From Hymenopus coronatus (Eukaryota > Arthropoda > Insecta > Mantodea > Hymenopodidae), in contig CM060887.1 in NCBI GenBank assembly GCA_030762935.1, forward strand, positions 8,796,501 through 8,860,500: a stretch of DNA of 64,000 bases, in the 5' to 3' direction. Below are positions 42,787-54,198 of the stretch, piece by piece. The number at the start of each line of letters is the position of its first letter. Position 1 is the first letter of the stretch. The notes below the pieces were generated by a model. That model was not told the DNA's origin and searched no databases. It saw only the letters and a list, made by a program, of their open reading frames with translations. The position numbers and the translations under genes are program-made.

Positions 42787-43642
42787 TTTGTACCTTCTCT
42801 ACACGTACTATATACACAGTGTATAGAGAAGATATTGTAATGCAGCCAAAAATTCGATATCGAGATTTCACAATAAATATATATTTTAAGACCCCCTGAA
42901 TCCAAAGAAAGAGGATTTAAAAAAAAGATCCGTGTGTCTGTGGGCAGCATAGCCCAAAAACGAAAAGACCATTAAATACTTGGTATTTAAGTTTGGTATT
43001 GTCTAAGGATGCTACACGAAGTTTTTCAAAAAAAATCCCCCCCTCAAACTACCCTTTACATGAAAAAAAAATCGAAAATTTTGATTTTCTTAAAAATGGC
43101 TCTAACGATTTAGATTAAAATCTCTTATATTTAATATGTTTACCTGCCATATAAAATGTATATATATTGAATTTTCTGGGAATAGCCTCTGAAGACTACT
43201 TTATTCTGGATGAATTTTGCGGAGTTTTGCAAAACAAATAAACCGTAAGCGATGGACGAAATCTTAAAACACAAAAAATATGTAGAACGTTAAAACACAT
43301 AATTTTAAAATAAGAACTGATATAACATAATTTTAGTTATGCTTTATTTTTCTTGGAGTTGATCATTTTTTAGATATTCCTTGTTTTTGGTTTCAGCTTT
43401 GAAAAACATACTTTTCTCATACAGGAATTTGTCAACTCATGTCCATACAAACAAAGGAAATTCAGTCACATAGCAACCAGCTTTTGACTTCACTTCAACC
43501 TATGGTACTTCCTTATTTCGCTTCTACTTACAAGGAAGCAAGTAATAAGACTATTTCTGCTAATTTTTTTTCGATTAGATGAAGTAAACAGAATAATTTG
43601 TTGCAGAGATGTAGAGAAGGTCATGTGAATGGAACAAATCAG
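42787..43642 (+). mobile_element. R1 copy, full length
   Basis: 5' CCTTCTCTACACGTACTATATACACAGTGTATAGAGAAG, 3' GTAGAGAAGGTCATGTGAATGGAACAAATCAG. A small duplication (TAAAATAAGAAC...) lies near 43310. Confidence 0.9.
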
Positions 43643-43710
43643 GTGAAATCTCGTGAGTGAAGTGTGATGCCTCCTCTACTTACCTTACATAGTAGAGAAA
43701 GTGAAAGGTG
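43643..43710 (-). mobile_element. R1 5' scrap
   Basis: TGAAATCTCGTGAGTGAAGTGTGATGCCTCCTCTACTTACCTTACATAGTAGAGAAAGTGAAA, a diverged inverted 5' end. Confidence 0.55.
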
Positions 43711-43989
43711 TATCTATAGTGAATGCAGAAAGGCATTTGTGTGCGCGCATGCTCCTAGTGATCTCAGTTACACGCAGGATGCAAGGGTTAAACGCAAGCT
43801 TACTTCTCTAGAAGGCTAAGAATGATTTCTCTTATCTAATTTACATGCTTGACGACGCCGAGCTTGTGCGTCAGCAGTCCGTCAGTTTTACTTGTCGCTC
43901 TGGTGGGGATGCGGTACAATCATGGCGCATCCCTGTGGAGCATTTGGCCCTGCAACCAGGGACCTCTAACTCTGATGTTTCTCTCTCTC
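43711..43989. other. No gene recognised
   Basis: GC-richer unique-looking stretch with overlapping short open frames in two phases. No similarity recognised. Confidence 0.35.
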
Positions 43990-44158
43990 TGTTCTGCAAC
44001 AAACGTTTCTTACAAAAGCTTATTTCTATCTTCTAATCGACATAAACATAAATAGAAATGAAGGGAAATAAAGTGTGGTACCTAGACCAAAGTTATAGTC
44101 AAATATTTTAAAGCTGTCGTTATGTCATTGTCTTTGACCAGCTGTAGAACAAAAGAAA
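43990..44158 (-). mobile_element. R1 3' fragment, decayed
   Basis: CTGCAACAAACGTTTCTTACAAAAGC through GTCAAATATTTTAAAGC, lacking the terminal stem-loop. It stands directly in front of a complete minus copy. Confidence 0.65.
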
Positions 44159-45003
44159 AAAATCTGATGTGTTCCATTTACAAGACTTTCTCTGCAAAAA
44201 ATGTTAAAAATCTTATGCTTCTGTTTACTTCATGCTAATCGAGAAGAATTTAACAGATATAGTCTTATTACTTGCTCCCTTGTAAGTAGAAGCGAAATAA
44301 GGGAGTACCATAGGTTAAAGTGATAGTCAAAAGCTGGTTGCTATGTGACTGAAGTTCCTTTGTTTGTATGGACATGAGTTGACAAATTCCTGTATAGAAA
44401 ATTATAAGTTTTTTAAAACTGAAACTAATAACGAGGAATATCTAAAAAAAAAAAAAAAAACGAACAACTCCACGAAAAAAATGTATGTTTTAACGTGCTC
44501 TACATTTTTTGTGTGGTAAACTTTTGTCCATCTTTTACGGTTATGTAAAATTCCGTAAAATTCATCCACAATAAAGTAGTCTTCAAAGACTATTCCCAGA
44601 AAACTCCAGATATACATTTTAGTTTTGACGTAAATATCTTTAATATACGACATTTTAATCAATAGCGTTACAGCCATTTTTAAAAAAATCAAAATTTTAT
44701 AAAAAAGTTCCATGTAAGGGGTAGTTGGGGGTGGAGGGATTTTCTTGAAAATCTTCTTGTCGCATCCTTGGAAGATACCAAACTTCAATACCAAGTTTGG
44801 TATTTAACGATCTTTTCGTTCTTGAGCTATCCTGGCGCAGACACACACACACACGCACCCACACTGACCTTTTTCTAAAAAACCTTTTTTTAATAAAGGG
44901 GACCCTAAAACATGTATTTCCGGTGAAATCTCGGTATCGAGTTTTTGGGTGCATTACAATACCTTCTCTATACGCCTTTTATAGTACCCGTAGAGAAAGT
45001 AAA
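44159..45003 (-). mobile_element. R1 copy, full length
   Basis: 3' TCTGATGTGTTCCATTTACAAG and 5' TTCTCTATACGCCTTTTATAGTACCCGTAGAGAAAGT. The CA core is at 44838-44862. It forms a back-to-back pair with the next copy. Confidence 0.9.
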
Positions 45004-45009
45004 AATTAT

Positions 45010-45651
45010 TACTTTCTCTACAGGTACTATCTACATAGTGTATACAGAATGTATTGCACTCCACCCAAAACTTCGATACCGAGATTTCACCGGAAATACA
45101 TGTTTTAGGGTCCCCTTTATAAAAAAAAACAAAAAAAAACAGCATTTTAACAAAAAGGTCAGTGTGTGTGTGTGTCCGTGTGTCTGTGAACACGATAACT
45201 CAAAATCGAAAAGTCGTGAAAATACCAAACTTAGTATTTAAGTTTAGTGTCTTCCATCGATGGACACGAAGGTTTTGAGAAAAATTCCCCCACCCCAAAC
45301 TACCCTTTACATGGAACTTTTTTCGAAAATTTTGATTTTCTTGAAAATGGCTCTAACGATTTGGTTAAAACATCAAATATTAAAGATATTTACCAAACAA
45401 ATAAAATGTATATAATGAATTTTCTGGGATTAGCCTCCGAGGAACTTTAGTCACATAGCAACCAGCTTTTGACTGTCCCTTTAACCTATGGTACCCCGTT
45501 ATTTCGCTACTACTCTCAAGGGAGCAAGCAAAAAGACTATATCTGTTAATTTTTTCTCGATTAGCGTGAAGTAAATAGAAGCATAAGTTTTTTAAAAATA
45601 ATTATTTGCAGAGATGTAGAGAAAGTGATGTGAATGGAACACATCAGAATT
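45010..45651 (+). mobile_element. R1 copy with internal deletion
   Basis: 5' ACTTTCTCTACAGGTACTATCTACATAGTGTATACAG. Deleted from TTAGCCTCCGAGG to AACTTTAGTCACATAGC near 45438 (about 200 bases missing). The 3' terminus is intact. Confidence 0.9.
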
Positions 45652-45984
45652 TTTTTTAGTGTATCACAAACTTTGCTTAAATTTGACCACGTTAAGGATA
45701 GGTATCAAGAGAAGTTAAATGCCACTTTTGGGTGCCTTATAACAATAGTCGAGGTCCAGCGGAAGTTAAATCCCAGGTGGCAATTAGAGCCTGACATTCT
45801 GAAGATTGATCTTTCGGTATATCCAGCTGACTGCCGGAAGTCAGCTGTTCCGATGTGCCTATTGTAACAGAGCCTGCACGTCGACCTTAAGAAGGGTATC
45901 AGAGATTAATATCGCTGGTTAGGACCTCAAAATTTCCTGCACAGGAAAAACAGGTTCATTTTTATGTTATTTACAATGTAACTG
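45652..45984. other. Unidentified open frame region
   Basis: An open stretch 45652-45867 reads SQTLLKFDHVKDRYQEKLNA...EVQRKLNPRWQLEPDILKID. It looks protein-like rather than repeat-derived, but I do not recognise the family. Upstream it is fused to the R1 3' end, so the true start is unknown. It could be a transposase or host exon fragment. Confidence 0.35.
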
Positions 45985-46662
45985 TTAGATACAGGAAACG
46001 TTGCATTCCACCCAGAATATACCATACCAAGATTTTATATGGAATATAAGTTTTGATATTCCCTGGATCATGTTATCAAAAATACGCTAAAATACCAAAC
46101 TTGGCATTTAACTTTAATAACTTCCAAGGATACGATACGAAGATTTTCAGAAAAATTCCCCACCCCAAACTACGCTTTACATGGAACTTTTTTCGAAACT
46201 TTTGATTTTCTAAAAACTGCCTCTAACGATTTTGATAAAATATCGTATATTAAAGATTCTGGGAATAGCCTCTGAAGACTAAACCCGTAAGAGATGGACA
46301 AAAATTTACCACACAAGAAATGTATAACACATTAAAACACACAATTTATGTTGCATACATTTTTTTCGTGGCATTGATCATTTTTAGATATCACTAGTTT
46401 TTGGTTTCAGCTTTTCTCCTACGGAAATTTGTCAACTTCTGTCCATACAAACAAAGGAACTTCGTCACATAGCAACCAGCTTTTGACTATCACTTTAACC
46501 TATGGTACTCCCTTATTACGCTTCTACTTACAAGGAAGCAAGTAATAAGACTATTTCTGCTAATTTTTCTCTATTAGCATGAAGTAAATGGAGGCACAAG
46601 CTTTTTAACAATAACTTTTTGTAGAGATGTGGAGAAAGTCATGTGAATGGAACACATAAGAC
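45985..46662 (+). mobile_element. R1 copy, 5' part degraded
   Basis: The 5' palindrome and GT core are lost. Continuous from CCACCCAGAATATACC to the 3' end GAGAAAGTCATGTGAATGGAACACATAAGA, with a deletion near 46255. Confidence 0.85.
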
Positions 46663-46665
46663 TTT

Positions 46666-47490
46666 TACTTTCTCTAAACGTACTGTATACATAGTGTATA
46701 GAGCAGGTATTGCACTCCACCTAAAAATTCGATACCAGATTTCACCGAAAATACATGTTTTAGGGTCCCCTGTACCCAAAAAAAAAAGCATTTTCAGGAA
46801 AATTGTGTCCGTGTGTTTGTGAACACGATAACTCAAAAACGAAACGTCGGTAAAATACCAAACTTGATATTTAAGTTTTGTATCTTCCAGGGATACGATA
46901 CGAATATTTTGAGAAAAATTCCCCCACCGCAAACTACTCTCTACATGGAAGATTTTTCGAAATAGTTTATTTTCTTAAAGATGGCTGTAACTATTTTGAT
47001 AAAAATATCGTATATTAAAGGTATTTACCTAACAAATAAACTGCATATCTTGAATTTTCTGGGAATAGCCTCTGAAGACTACTATATTCTTAATGACTTT
47101 TACGAAAGCTTTCATAGCTGCTATACCATAAGTGATGGACAAAAACTTACCACACAGAAAATTTAGAGCACGTTAAAACACACAATTTATGTTATATATA
47201 TTATTTTCGTGGAGTTTGTCGTTTTTGAGATATTCCTTGTTTTTGGTTTCAGTTTTAAAAAACGTATACTTTTCTCATACAGGAATATGTCAACTCCTGT
47301 TCATACAAACAGGGGAACTTCAGTTACAAAGCAACCAGCTTTTGAGTATCATTTTAACCTATGGTACTCCCTTATTTCGCTCCTACTTACAAGGAAGCAA
47401 GTAATAGCATGAAGTAAATAGAAGCATAAGCTTTTAACAGTAATGCGTTACAGAGATGTAGAGAAAGTCATGTGAATGGAACACATCAGA
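46666..47490 (+). mobile_element. R1 copy, full length, tandem
   Basis: ACTTTCTCTAAACGTACTGTATACATAGTG begins only a few T after the previous copy's end. The GCTAAT hairpin is deleted near 47405. The 3' end is CATGTGAATGGAACACATCAGA. Confidence 0.9.
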
Positions 47491-48440
47491 TAGTTATGCC
47501 TTGCAAGATGCTCAAGTTGCATAGGAAAACGACTGTACCGCACAACGCTTTATAAAAGGAAATGAAGTCTCCGTGGAAACGAAAACTAAACAGGAGATTA
47601 AAGCGGAAGAACACCCTCTCTCTGCTCTCTCCCTCCCTGAAGCCTCGCCCTCCCCAGCAGGTCCGTCATTCTGCTCTCGAAAACACAACGTGAGGAATAA
47701 TTGCTGGTTGATCGCTCTTATGGCAGACGTCCCTCCGCATGTGAGAAGTCATTACCTTTGGGGAAGGGGCATTCTGCACAACCAAATGGAAAAGGTGCTG
47801 CCACCATTCACTTGATCTCCAGTCACAGTTTTTAAAACGCTTCTCTCAAGCCAGATAGAAGAGATGGAGCTTCTCTTCTCTCGCTGGGGAGGAGACCACC
47901 TGAACATTGTGTACAATGGAACGGGGAAATTGTACACAATGTTCATGTTGTATAAAAATGTTTGGACCAAATTTTGACCGTGAGACATCCGCTTAAGTGT
48001 ATATTTGGGGATTATAATCCCAGAAACCGCCGCTTCAGAGATACCGGCTTCCCCGCATGGCTTGTGGGCATCCCCGGTAACGAAGGAGCACCTCCAAAAG
48101 CTGCTACGACTAAGCTCCCTACAATCCTTCAAGAGTTGCTTGGATATCAACATTTTACAACCCCAAAAAATACACATTTTTGAAACAGCTGTGCAGAAGG
48201 CAACCGTTGAGGAGCAAAACTCACCTCCTCCTGTCACTACACAACCTCGTTGCGTTGCTAACGAGTCAGTTGCGAACAGACCTTCACCGAGAAGACTTAG
48301 AACCACGCCACTGAAGATGTTCACCGCAGTCGTGAACGAAGCGTCTGGACCTGAAAACTCCAGCATACCACGGCTTCTCAGTCCGGAAAATTCTTCTAGT
48401 TATAATTTAGACCCCGGCCGCGAAAGCTTATGACTACTAA
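47491..48440. other. GC-richer island, candidate coding remnant
   Basis: About 950 bases clearly GC-richer than the surroundings and without R1. Long overlapping open frames occur on both strands. Plus-strand pieces are 47573-47815, 47962-48183, and 48005-48433, whose C-terminal part is rich in Pro, Ser and Glu (VTTQPRCVANESVANRPSPR) before a stop. A 204-codon frame runs on the minus strand (48366 to 47752). The frames have no recognisable domain. Frame changes on the plus strand (near 47815 and 47983) suggest a broken gene or exons. I favour the plus strand by composition, weakly. No splice signals were established. Confidence 0.35.
47902..47944. repeat. Perfect 16-bp hairpin
   Basis: GAACATTGTGTACAAT (47902-47917) and its exact inverted repeat ATTGTACACAATGTTC (47929-47944) around an 11-base loop. 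It lies inside the GC-richer island and is not part of any repeat seen elsewhere in the window. Confidence 0.95.
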
Positions 48441-48526
48441 TAAATAATATGTTTACAAAATCTACAAAGTCATTAATATTGCTCGTTCTTGCCATGAATT
48501 TAATAAAACAAATTAGCGAAAATCCG

Positions 48527-48570
48527 CCCACTAGCAGTGAAGAAAAATCGACGAAAGCGCTGCTAGTGGG
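48527..48570. repeat. 11-bp inverted repeat
   Basis: CCCACTAGCAG (48527-48537) and CTGCTAGTGGG (48560-48570), perfect arms with a 22-base loop; pairing extends inwards with one mismatch. It may be a hairpin or the ends of a tiny MITE. Confidence 0.85.
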
Positions 48571-48837
48571 GTAATGATGAAATAGTTAGGTACAGAACAG
48601 ACGAAATAAAAACACGAGGAAATAGTTTTTAAGGTTTAACATACAATTTAACACTGTTTCTTTGTAAGTCTTAGGATTTCATATTCTCCTGCCGAATTTT
48701 TAAACCAATAATATCTGTCAACTCTCACAGACTGATTACACAAATTCCAAGAAATATATAAAGCAAAGAAAAACTGCAAGTCATTTGGTCCGAGTCAAGC
48801 TGCACTCTGCCGCTAAAACAGTCTCTATTTCTCGACC

Positions 48838-48995
48838 GGAAATATGCTGTTGGTGGGGTGTGGGGAGGCCCGCCGGGTACTCTATCTCGCCTGTGGTTTA
48901 GGATGGGGAGGGCCCAGGTTAAATAATCGGTGGTACGGCATGCCTGGGTGATGACGGGGCAGGTAGAGGCACCCGATGTGAGACCTGTTTTGTAA
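48838..48995 (+). repeat. F3 repeat, copy 2
   Basis: Matches 33740-33850 in the opposite orientation over about 100 bases (CGCCTGTGGTTTAGGATGGG, CAGGTTAAATAATCGGTGG). The peptide read in one frame (CRTTDYLTWALPILNHRRD) is also roughly kept in the other copy. Confidence 0.65.
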
Positions 48996-49136
48996 ATTTT
49001 GAAACATATTACTATACTCACTTTTTGTAGCTATTAACGCAAATTATTGTATTTTCAACTTGAAATAGACACATTAAGGCCAAACGTTATTGGTAAAAAC
49101 CAAATTTCAGATTTTTACCAATTTTTACTTTCTCTA

Positions 49137-49930
49137 CACGTACTATGTACATAGTGTCTAGCGAAGGTATTGCACTTCACCAAAATTGTTGATACCGAGA
49201 TTTCACTGGAAATATATGTTTTAGGGACCCCTGTATCCAAAAAAAGTATTTTCGTAAAAAGATCCACGTGTCAGTGTGTCCGTGTGTCTGTGAACAAGAT
49301 AACTCAAAAACGAAAAGTCGGTAAAATACCAAATTTAGTATTTATGTTTAGTATCTTCCAGGGATGCGACACAAAGATTTTAAGAAGAATCCCCCACCCC
49401 AAACTACCCTTTACATGGAACATTTTTGGAAAATTTAGATTTTTTAAAAAATGGCTCTAACGATTTTGATTAAAATATCGTATATTAAAGATATTTACCT
49501 CACAAATAAAATGTATATATTGAATTTTCTGGGAATAGCCCCTGAAGACGACTTTATTCTGGGTGAATTTTACGGAATTTTGCATAACTGCTAAACCATA
49601 AGAGGTGGAGAAAAACTTACCCCTCAAAAAATGTAAAGGACATTAAGACACACAATTTATGCGGTATACATTTTTTTCGTAGAGTTGATTTTATTTTGAG
49701 ATATGCCTTGTTATTGGTTTCAGCTTTGAAAAACTTATACTTTTCTCATACAGGAATTTGTGAACTCGTGTCCATACAAACAAAGGAACTTCAGTCACAT
49801 AGCAACCAACTTTTGACTAACACTTTAACCTATGGTACTCCCTTATTTACGTGCTACTTACAAGGAAGCAAATAATAAGACTTTTTCTGCTGTGTTTTTC
49901 TCAATTAGCATGAAGTATATAGAAGTAAGA
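49137..49930 (+). mobile_element. R1 copy, 3'-truncated
   Basis: 5' TTTTT|ACTTTCTCTACACGTACTATGTACATAGTG. Ends just after the GCTAAT/ATTAGC region (GCATGAAGTATATAGAAG), so the stem-loop is missing. Confidence 0.9.
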
Positions 49931-50369
49931 GAATCGTGAGGTAGAGGTGATTTCTTGGTGAGGGGTCTAGAAAAGCATCAAGCAAGTAATTTGCTAACTG
50001 ATTGCATCTGCTGGCTAACAAACGCTAGAGGCAGTGGTGTGCCGAATAATGCATCAAATTATTTATTATTACAAAGCGAGGACATGGTGGGGGCGTCGAG
50101 GCATGCGATGCTGTGCAAACAAGTAGTGCCGAGACTCGCTCCGGGGCTGCCACGTGACGCTATTCATACAAAAACAAAGTAAACTATCAGTCACTTGTTA
50201 TTCTTTAAAGGGGACGATCTCTTAACTATTTATGCCCACTCCACTTTGTAGGAGCTGACCTCAGTGATGCGAGTCTATTTCGTTCCGTTATACTTGAACC
50301 AAATTGACAACTGCTGTAACAAATCTGTGAAATTCCCTTTGTCTAGGTATTCTGTAACAGACTATTCCT
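49931..50369. other. No gene recognised
   Basis: Unique-looking. The open frame 49955-50182 has no recognisable similarity. Confidence 0.35.
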
Positions 50370-51045
50370 AATATCTGATGGCATCCATTCACATGACTAG
50401 CAGAAATTGTCTTGACTACTTGCTTTCCTGAAAGTAGAAGCTAAGTAAGGTAATACACAAGGCTAAAATGATAGTTAAATGTTTTTAAAAGCTGATTGCC
50501 TGATGAAAAAAGTTATAAGTATTAAATTGTGTGTTTTAGCGAGATCTACATTTTTTGTGTGGTAAGTTTTTGTCTATTTCTCACGGTTTACCAGTAATGC
50601 AAAATTCAACAAAATTCATCCAGAATAAAGATGTGTTTATAGGCTATTCTCAGAAAATACAAGATATACATTTTATTTGGGATGTAAACAGCTTTAGTAT
50701 ACGGGATATTAATCAAAATCGTTAAGAGACATTTTTGAGAAAATAAACATTTTCGACATTTTTACCACGTAAAGGGTTCATTTTCTTGAAAATCTTCGTG
50801 TCTCATCCTTGTAACATACCAAACTTAAATATGAAGTTTGGTATTCAACGGTATTTTCGTTTTTGAGCTATGCTGTCCACAGACACACACATACACGCAC
50901 TTTTTTCCAGGAATGTTTTTTTTTTTTTTGGATTCATGGGGACCAAAACATGTATTTCCTGTGAAATCTTGGCATCGAATTTTTTAGTGTATTGCAATGC
51001 CTACTTCATACACTGCGTGCATAGTACTTGTAGAGAAAGTAAAAG
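50370..51045 (-). mobile_element. R1 copy with deletions
   Basis: The 3' stem-loop (TCTGATGGCATCCATTCACATG) is fused to TAGCAGAAATTGTC, losing the subterminal repeat. A second deletion is near 50500. The 5' palindrome is eroded (ACACTGCGTGCATAG). Confidence 0.8.
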
Positions 51046-51648
51046 GTTATAAGTATTTTAAATCTGAAAAAAAAAATAACATAGGGTATCTAGATATGGT
51101 CAATTCTACGAAAAAACATATATGGCATAAATTGTGTGTTTTAAGGAGATCTACATTTTTTGTCTGTCTCTAACTGTTTACCAGTAACGCAAAAGTCAGC
51201 TAAATTCATCCAGAATAAAGATATCTTTATAGGCTGTTCTCAGAAAATTCAAGATATACATTTTATTTGGGATGAAAGTAGCTTGAATATACGGGATTTT
51301 AATCAAAATCATTAGAGGCATTTTTCAGAAAATCAAAATTTTTGAAACTTTTTCCATGTAAAGGGTGGTTTGAGGTGAGGGGATTTTTCTCAAAATCTTC
51401 GTGTCGCATGCCTGGAAGATACTAAACCTAAATACCAAGTTTGGTTTTTAACGGTCTTTTCGGTTTTAAGCTATCGTGTTCACAGTCACACAAACACACA
51501 CACGGAGTATTTTTTTCAAAATGGTTCTTTTTTTGTATACAGGGGGCCCTAAAACATATATTTCCGGTGAAATCTCGGTATCGAAATTTTTGGTGGAGTA
51601 CAAAACCTTATCTATACACTATGTAGATAGTACGTGTAGAGAAAGTTA
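51046..51648 (-). mobile_element. R1 copy, 3'-truncated
   Basis: Starts at GGTTATAAGTATTTTAAATC. Head-to-tail with the previous copy. 5' end ACTATGTAGATAGTACGTGTAGAGAAAGT. Confidence 0.85.
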
Positions 51649-51650
51649 AA

Positions 51651-52170
51651 CAACATTTCGTTTTATGACATCACTAATAATTGTATTTTAAACTAATGTT
51701 TTCCTCCTCGACTGCACGCGATTGAGCAAGTATGGACATGTGTTTGTCTTGCACAGAAAGATGCATGGGTTGCAGACATCTGCAGTATGATGATATTGTG
51801 AGGGTAAGACTGGAGTTTATTTAAGGGAGGCCAAGAAGGGTTTAGTTACGCACGACCACCTCCACATAGTTTACCGATTGTTTTGTTGAGACCAATGTCC
51901 TGCGGGCAGGCACCGTCTATTGTTCGGGCGCATGAATCAACCGCAAGGGTGGCACGCTGAGGCACCGCTCCTAATTTGCACTAAGTACACTTCTTTCTCG
52001 GTTATGTCCCAGTCCTAGCGAATTAGATATTCAAGTCTCGCCAAATTGATGCGTCTTGTTTTAGCGGATCTCTTGCATACAATACAGTATCATTGAATAA
52101 ATATGAATTTCATTCTTACTTTAACCGACGCTCCTTCCAACGATATTCACAGTTCGTCAATCTCAATGCT
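51651..52170. other. No gene recognised
   Basis: Unique-looking, with a GC-richer middle (51810-51960). No ORF of note, no tRNA-like boxes. Confidence 0.35.
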
Positions 52171-52849
52171 GATTTTTACTTTCTGTACACGTGCTGTGCA
52201 TTTTTGGAAAAGGGCCGGTGTGTGTGTGTGTGTGGTATCTTCCAGGGAAGCGACACGAAGATGTTGAGAAGAATCATCTCACCCTAAACTCCCCTTTACA
52301 TGGAACTTTTTTCGAAAATTTTGATTTTCTCAAAAATGGCTTTAACGATTTTGATTAAAATTTCGTATATTAAATACATTTCCACGACAAATAAAATGTA
52401 TACCTTGATTTTTTTGGGAATAGCCTCTGAAGACTACTTTATTCTGGATGAATTTTATGGATTTTTGCATAACTGCTAAACCGTAAGAGATGGAGAAGAA
52501 CATACACCACAAAAAGTGTAGAGCACTTTAGAACGCACAATTTATCTGGTCTACATTTTTTTCGTGTAGTTGATCGTTTTTGACATATACCATGTTTTTG
52601 TTTTCAGCTATGAAAAACTTATACTTTTCTCATACAGGAATTTGCCAACTCCTGTCCATACAAACAAAGAAACTTCAGTCACATAGCAACCAACTTTTGA
52701 TTATTAGTTTAGTACTCCCTTATTTCCCTTCTGCTTACAAGGAAGCAAGTAATAAGACTTGATTAACATAAAGTAAATAGAAGCATAAGCTTTTTAACAA
52801 TAATTTGTTGCAGAGAGGTAGAGAAAGTCATGTGAATGATCACATGAGA
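52171..52849 (+). mobile_element. R1 copy with 5' deletion
   Basis: ACTTTCTGTACACGTGCTGTGCA is joined directly to TTTTTGGAAAAGGGCCGGTG and a GT core (52217-52233), then to GGTATCTTCCAGG. Both the CCACCC block and the AAATACCAAAC palindrome are missing. The 3' end is intact. Confidence 0.85.
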
Positions 52850-53598
52850 TTTTTACAAAAAGGTCCGTGTGTGTGCGCCCGTGTCTGTGTCTGTGGACAG
52901 AACAGCTGTAAAACGAAAATACCGTTGAATACCAAACTTGGTATTTAAGTTTTGTATCTTCCAGGGATGCAACACAAAGATTTTGAGGAATATTATCTCA
53001 CCCCAAACTACCCTTTACGTGGAAATTTTTTCCAACATTTTCATTTTCTCAAAAATTGCTGTAACGATTTTAATTAAAATATCGTATATTAAATAAATGT
53101 ATATCTTGGCATATAAAATGTATATCTCGAATTTTCTGGGAATAGCCTTTGAATACTACTTTATTCTGGGTGAATTATACGGAATTTTGCATAACTGCTA
53201 AAGCGTCAGAGATAGAGAAAAACTTAAAATACCAAAAACTTTAGATCACGATAAAACACACAATTTATGTAATAAACATTTTTTTTCGTAAAGTTGATCT
53301 TTTTAGATATTCCTTGGTTTTAGTTTCAGCTTTGAAAAACTTATACTTTTCTCATACAGTAATTTGTGAACTCCTATCCAAATATAAACAAAGGAACTTC
53401 AGTCACATAGCAACCAGCTTTTGACTATCACTTTAACCTATGGTACTCCCTTATTTCGCTTCTACTTACCAGGAAGCAAGAAATAAGACTATTTCCACTG
53501 TTTTATCAATTAGCATGAAGTAAATAGAAGCATAAGTTTTTTAACAATAATTTGTTGCAGAAATGTAGAAAAGGTCATGTGAATGGAACACTTCAGAC
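52850..53598 (+). mobile_element. R1 copy, 5'-truncated
   Basis: Begins at ACAAAAAGGTCCGTGTGTGTG, directly on the T tract of the previous copy. It contains AATACCAAACTTGGTATTT and a complete 3' end. Confidence 0.85.
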
Positions 53599-54080
53599 TT
53601 TTACTTCATCTAACGCGCATGTCAATGTACATAATCAATTTATAAGGTATTAATCGTATTCCACCCAAAAATTCGATTTCGAAATTTCACCGGAAAATGT
53701 ATGATTTGGGGTCCCTTGAGTCCGAAAAGAGCAGGTTTAGAAAAAGATGCGTTTGTGTGCCTGTGGACAGCATAACTCAAAACCGTTAAATACCAAACTT
53801 GGGGTTTATCTTTAGAGTCCTCCAGAGATGATACCCGAAGATTTTCATGAAAATCCCCCGCCCCAAACTACCCTTTAATGGAAACAATTTTGAAAGTTTT
53901 GATTTTCTCAAAAATAGCTCTAACTGTTATGATTAAAATGAAATGTTTTAATGATATTTACATCACAAGTAAAATGTAAACTTTGAAATTTCTGTGAAGA
54001 CCTCTTCATTCTGGATGACATTTCTATAGCTCATAAACCCTAAGAGATAGACAGAAACTTACTACACAGGCATTTTTTTT
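53599..54080 (+). mobile_element. R1 copy, 3'-truncated
   Basis: Third plus copy in a row. 5' end degraded (TACTTCATCTAACGCGCATG). Lost after CTTACTACACAGG, where an inverted 5' fragment starts. Confidence 0.8.
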
Positions 54081-54198
54081 CGAAAATGTTTTTTTTTTTT
54101 TTTTCAGGAAGACCGAAACTTTTATTTCCGATGAAATCTCGGAATCGAATTTTTGGGTGCTTTACAATACCTTCTTTCTACACTATGTAAATGTATAT
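54081..54198 (-). mobile_element. R1 5' fragment
   Basis: Inverted R1 5' end (CCGATGAAATCTCGGAATCG...CTTTCTACACTATGTAAATG), following a T(16) run. Confidence 0.75.
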
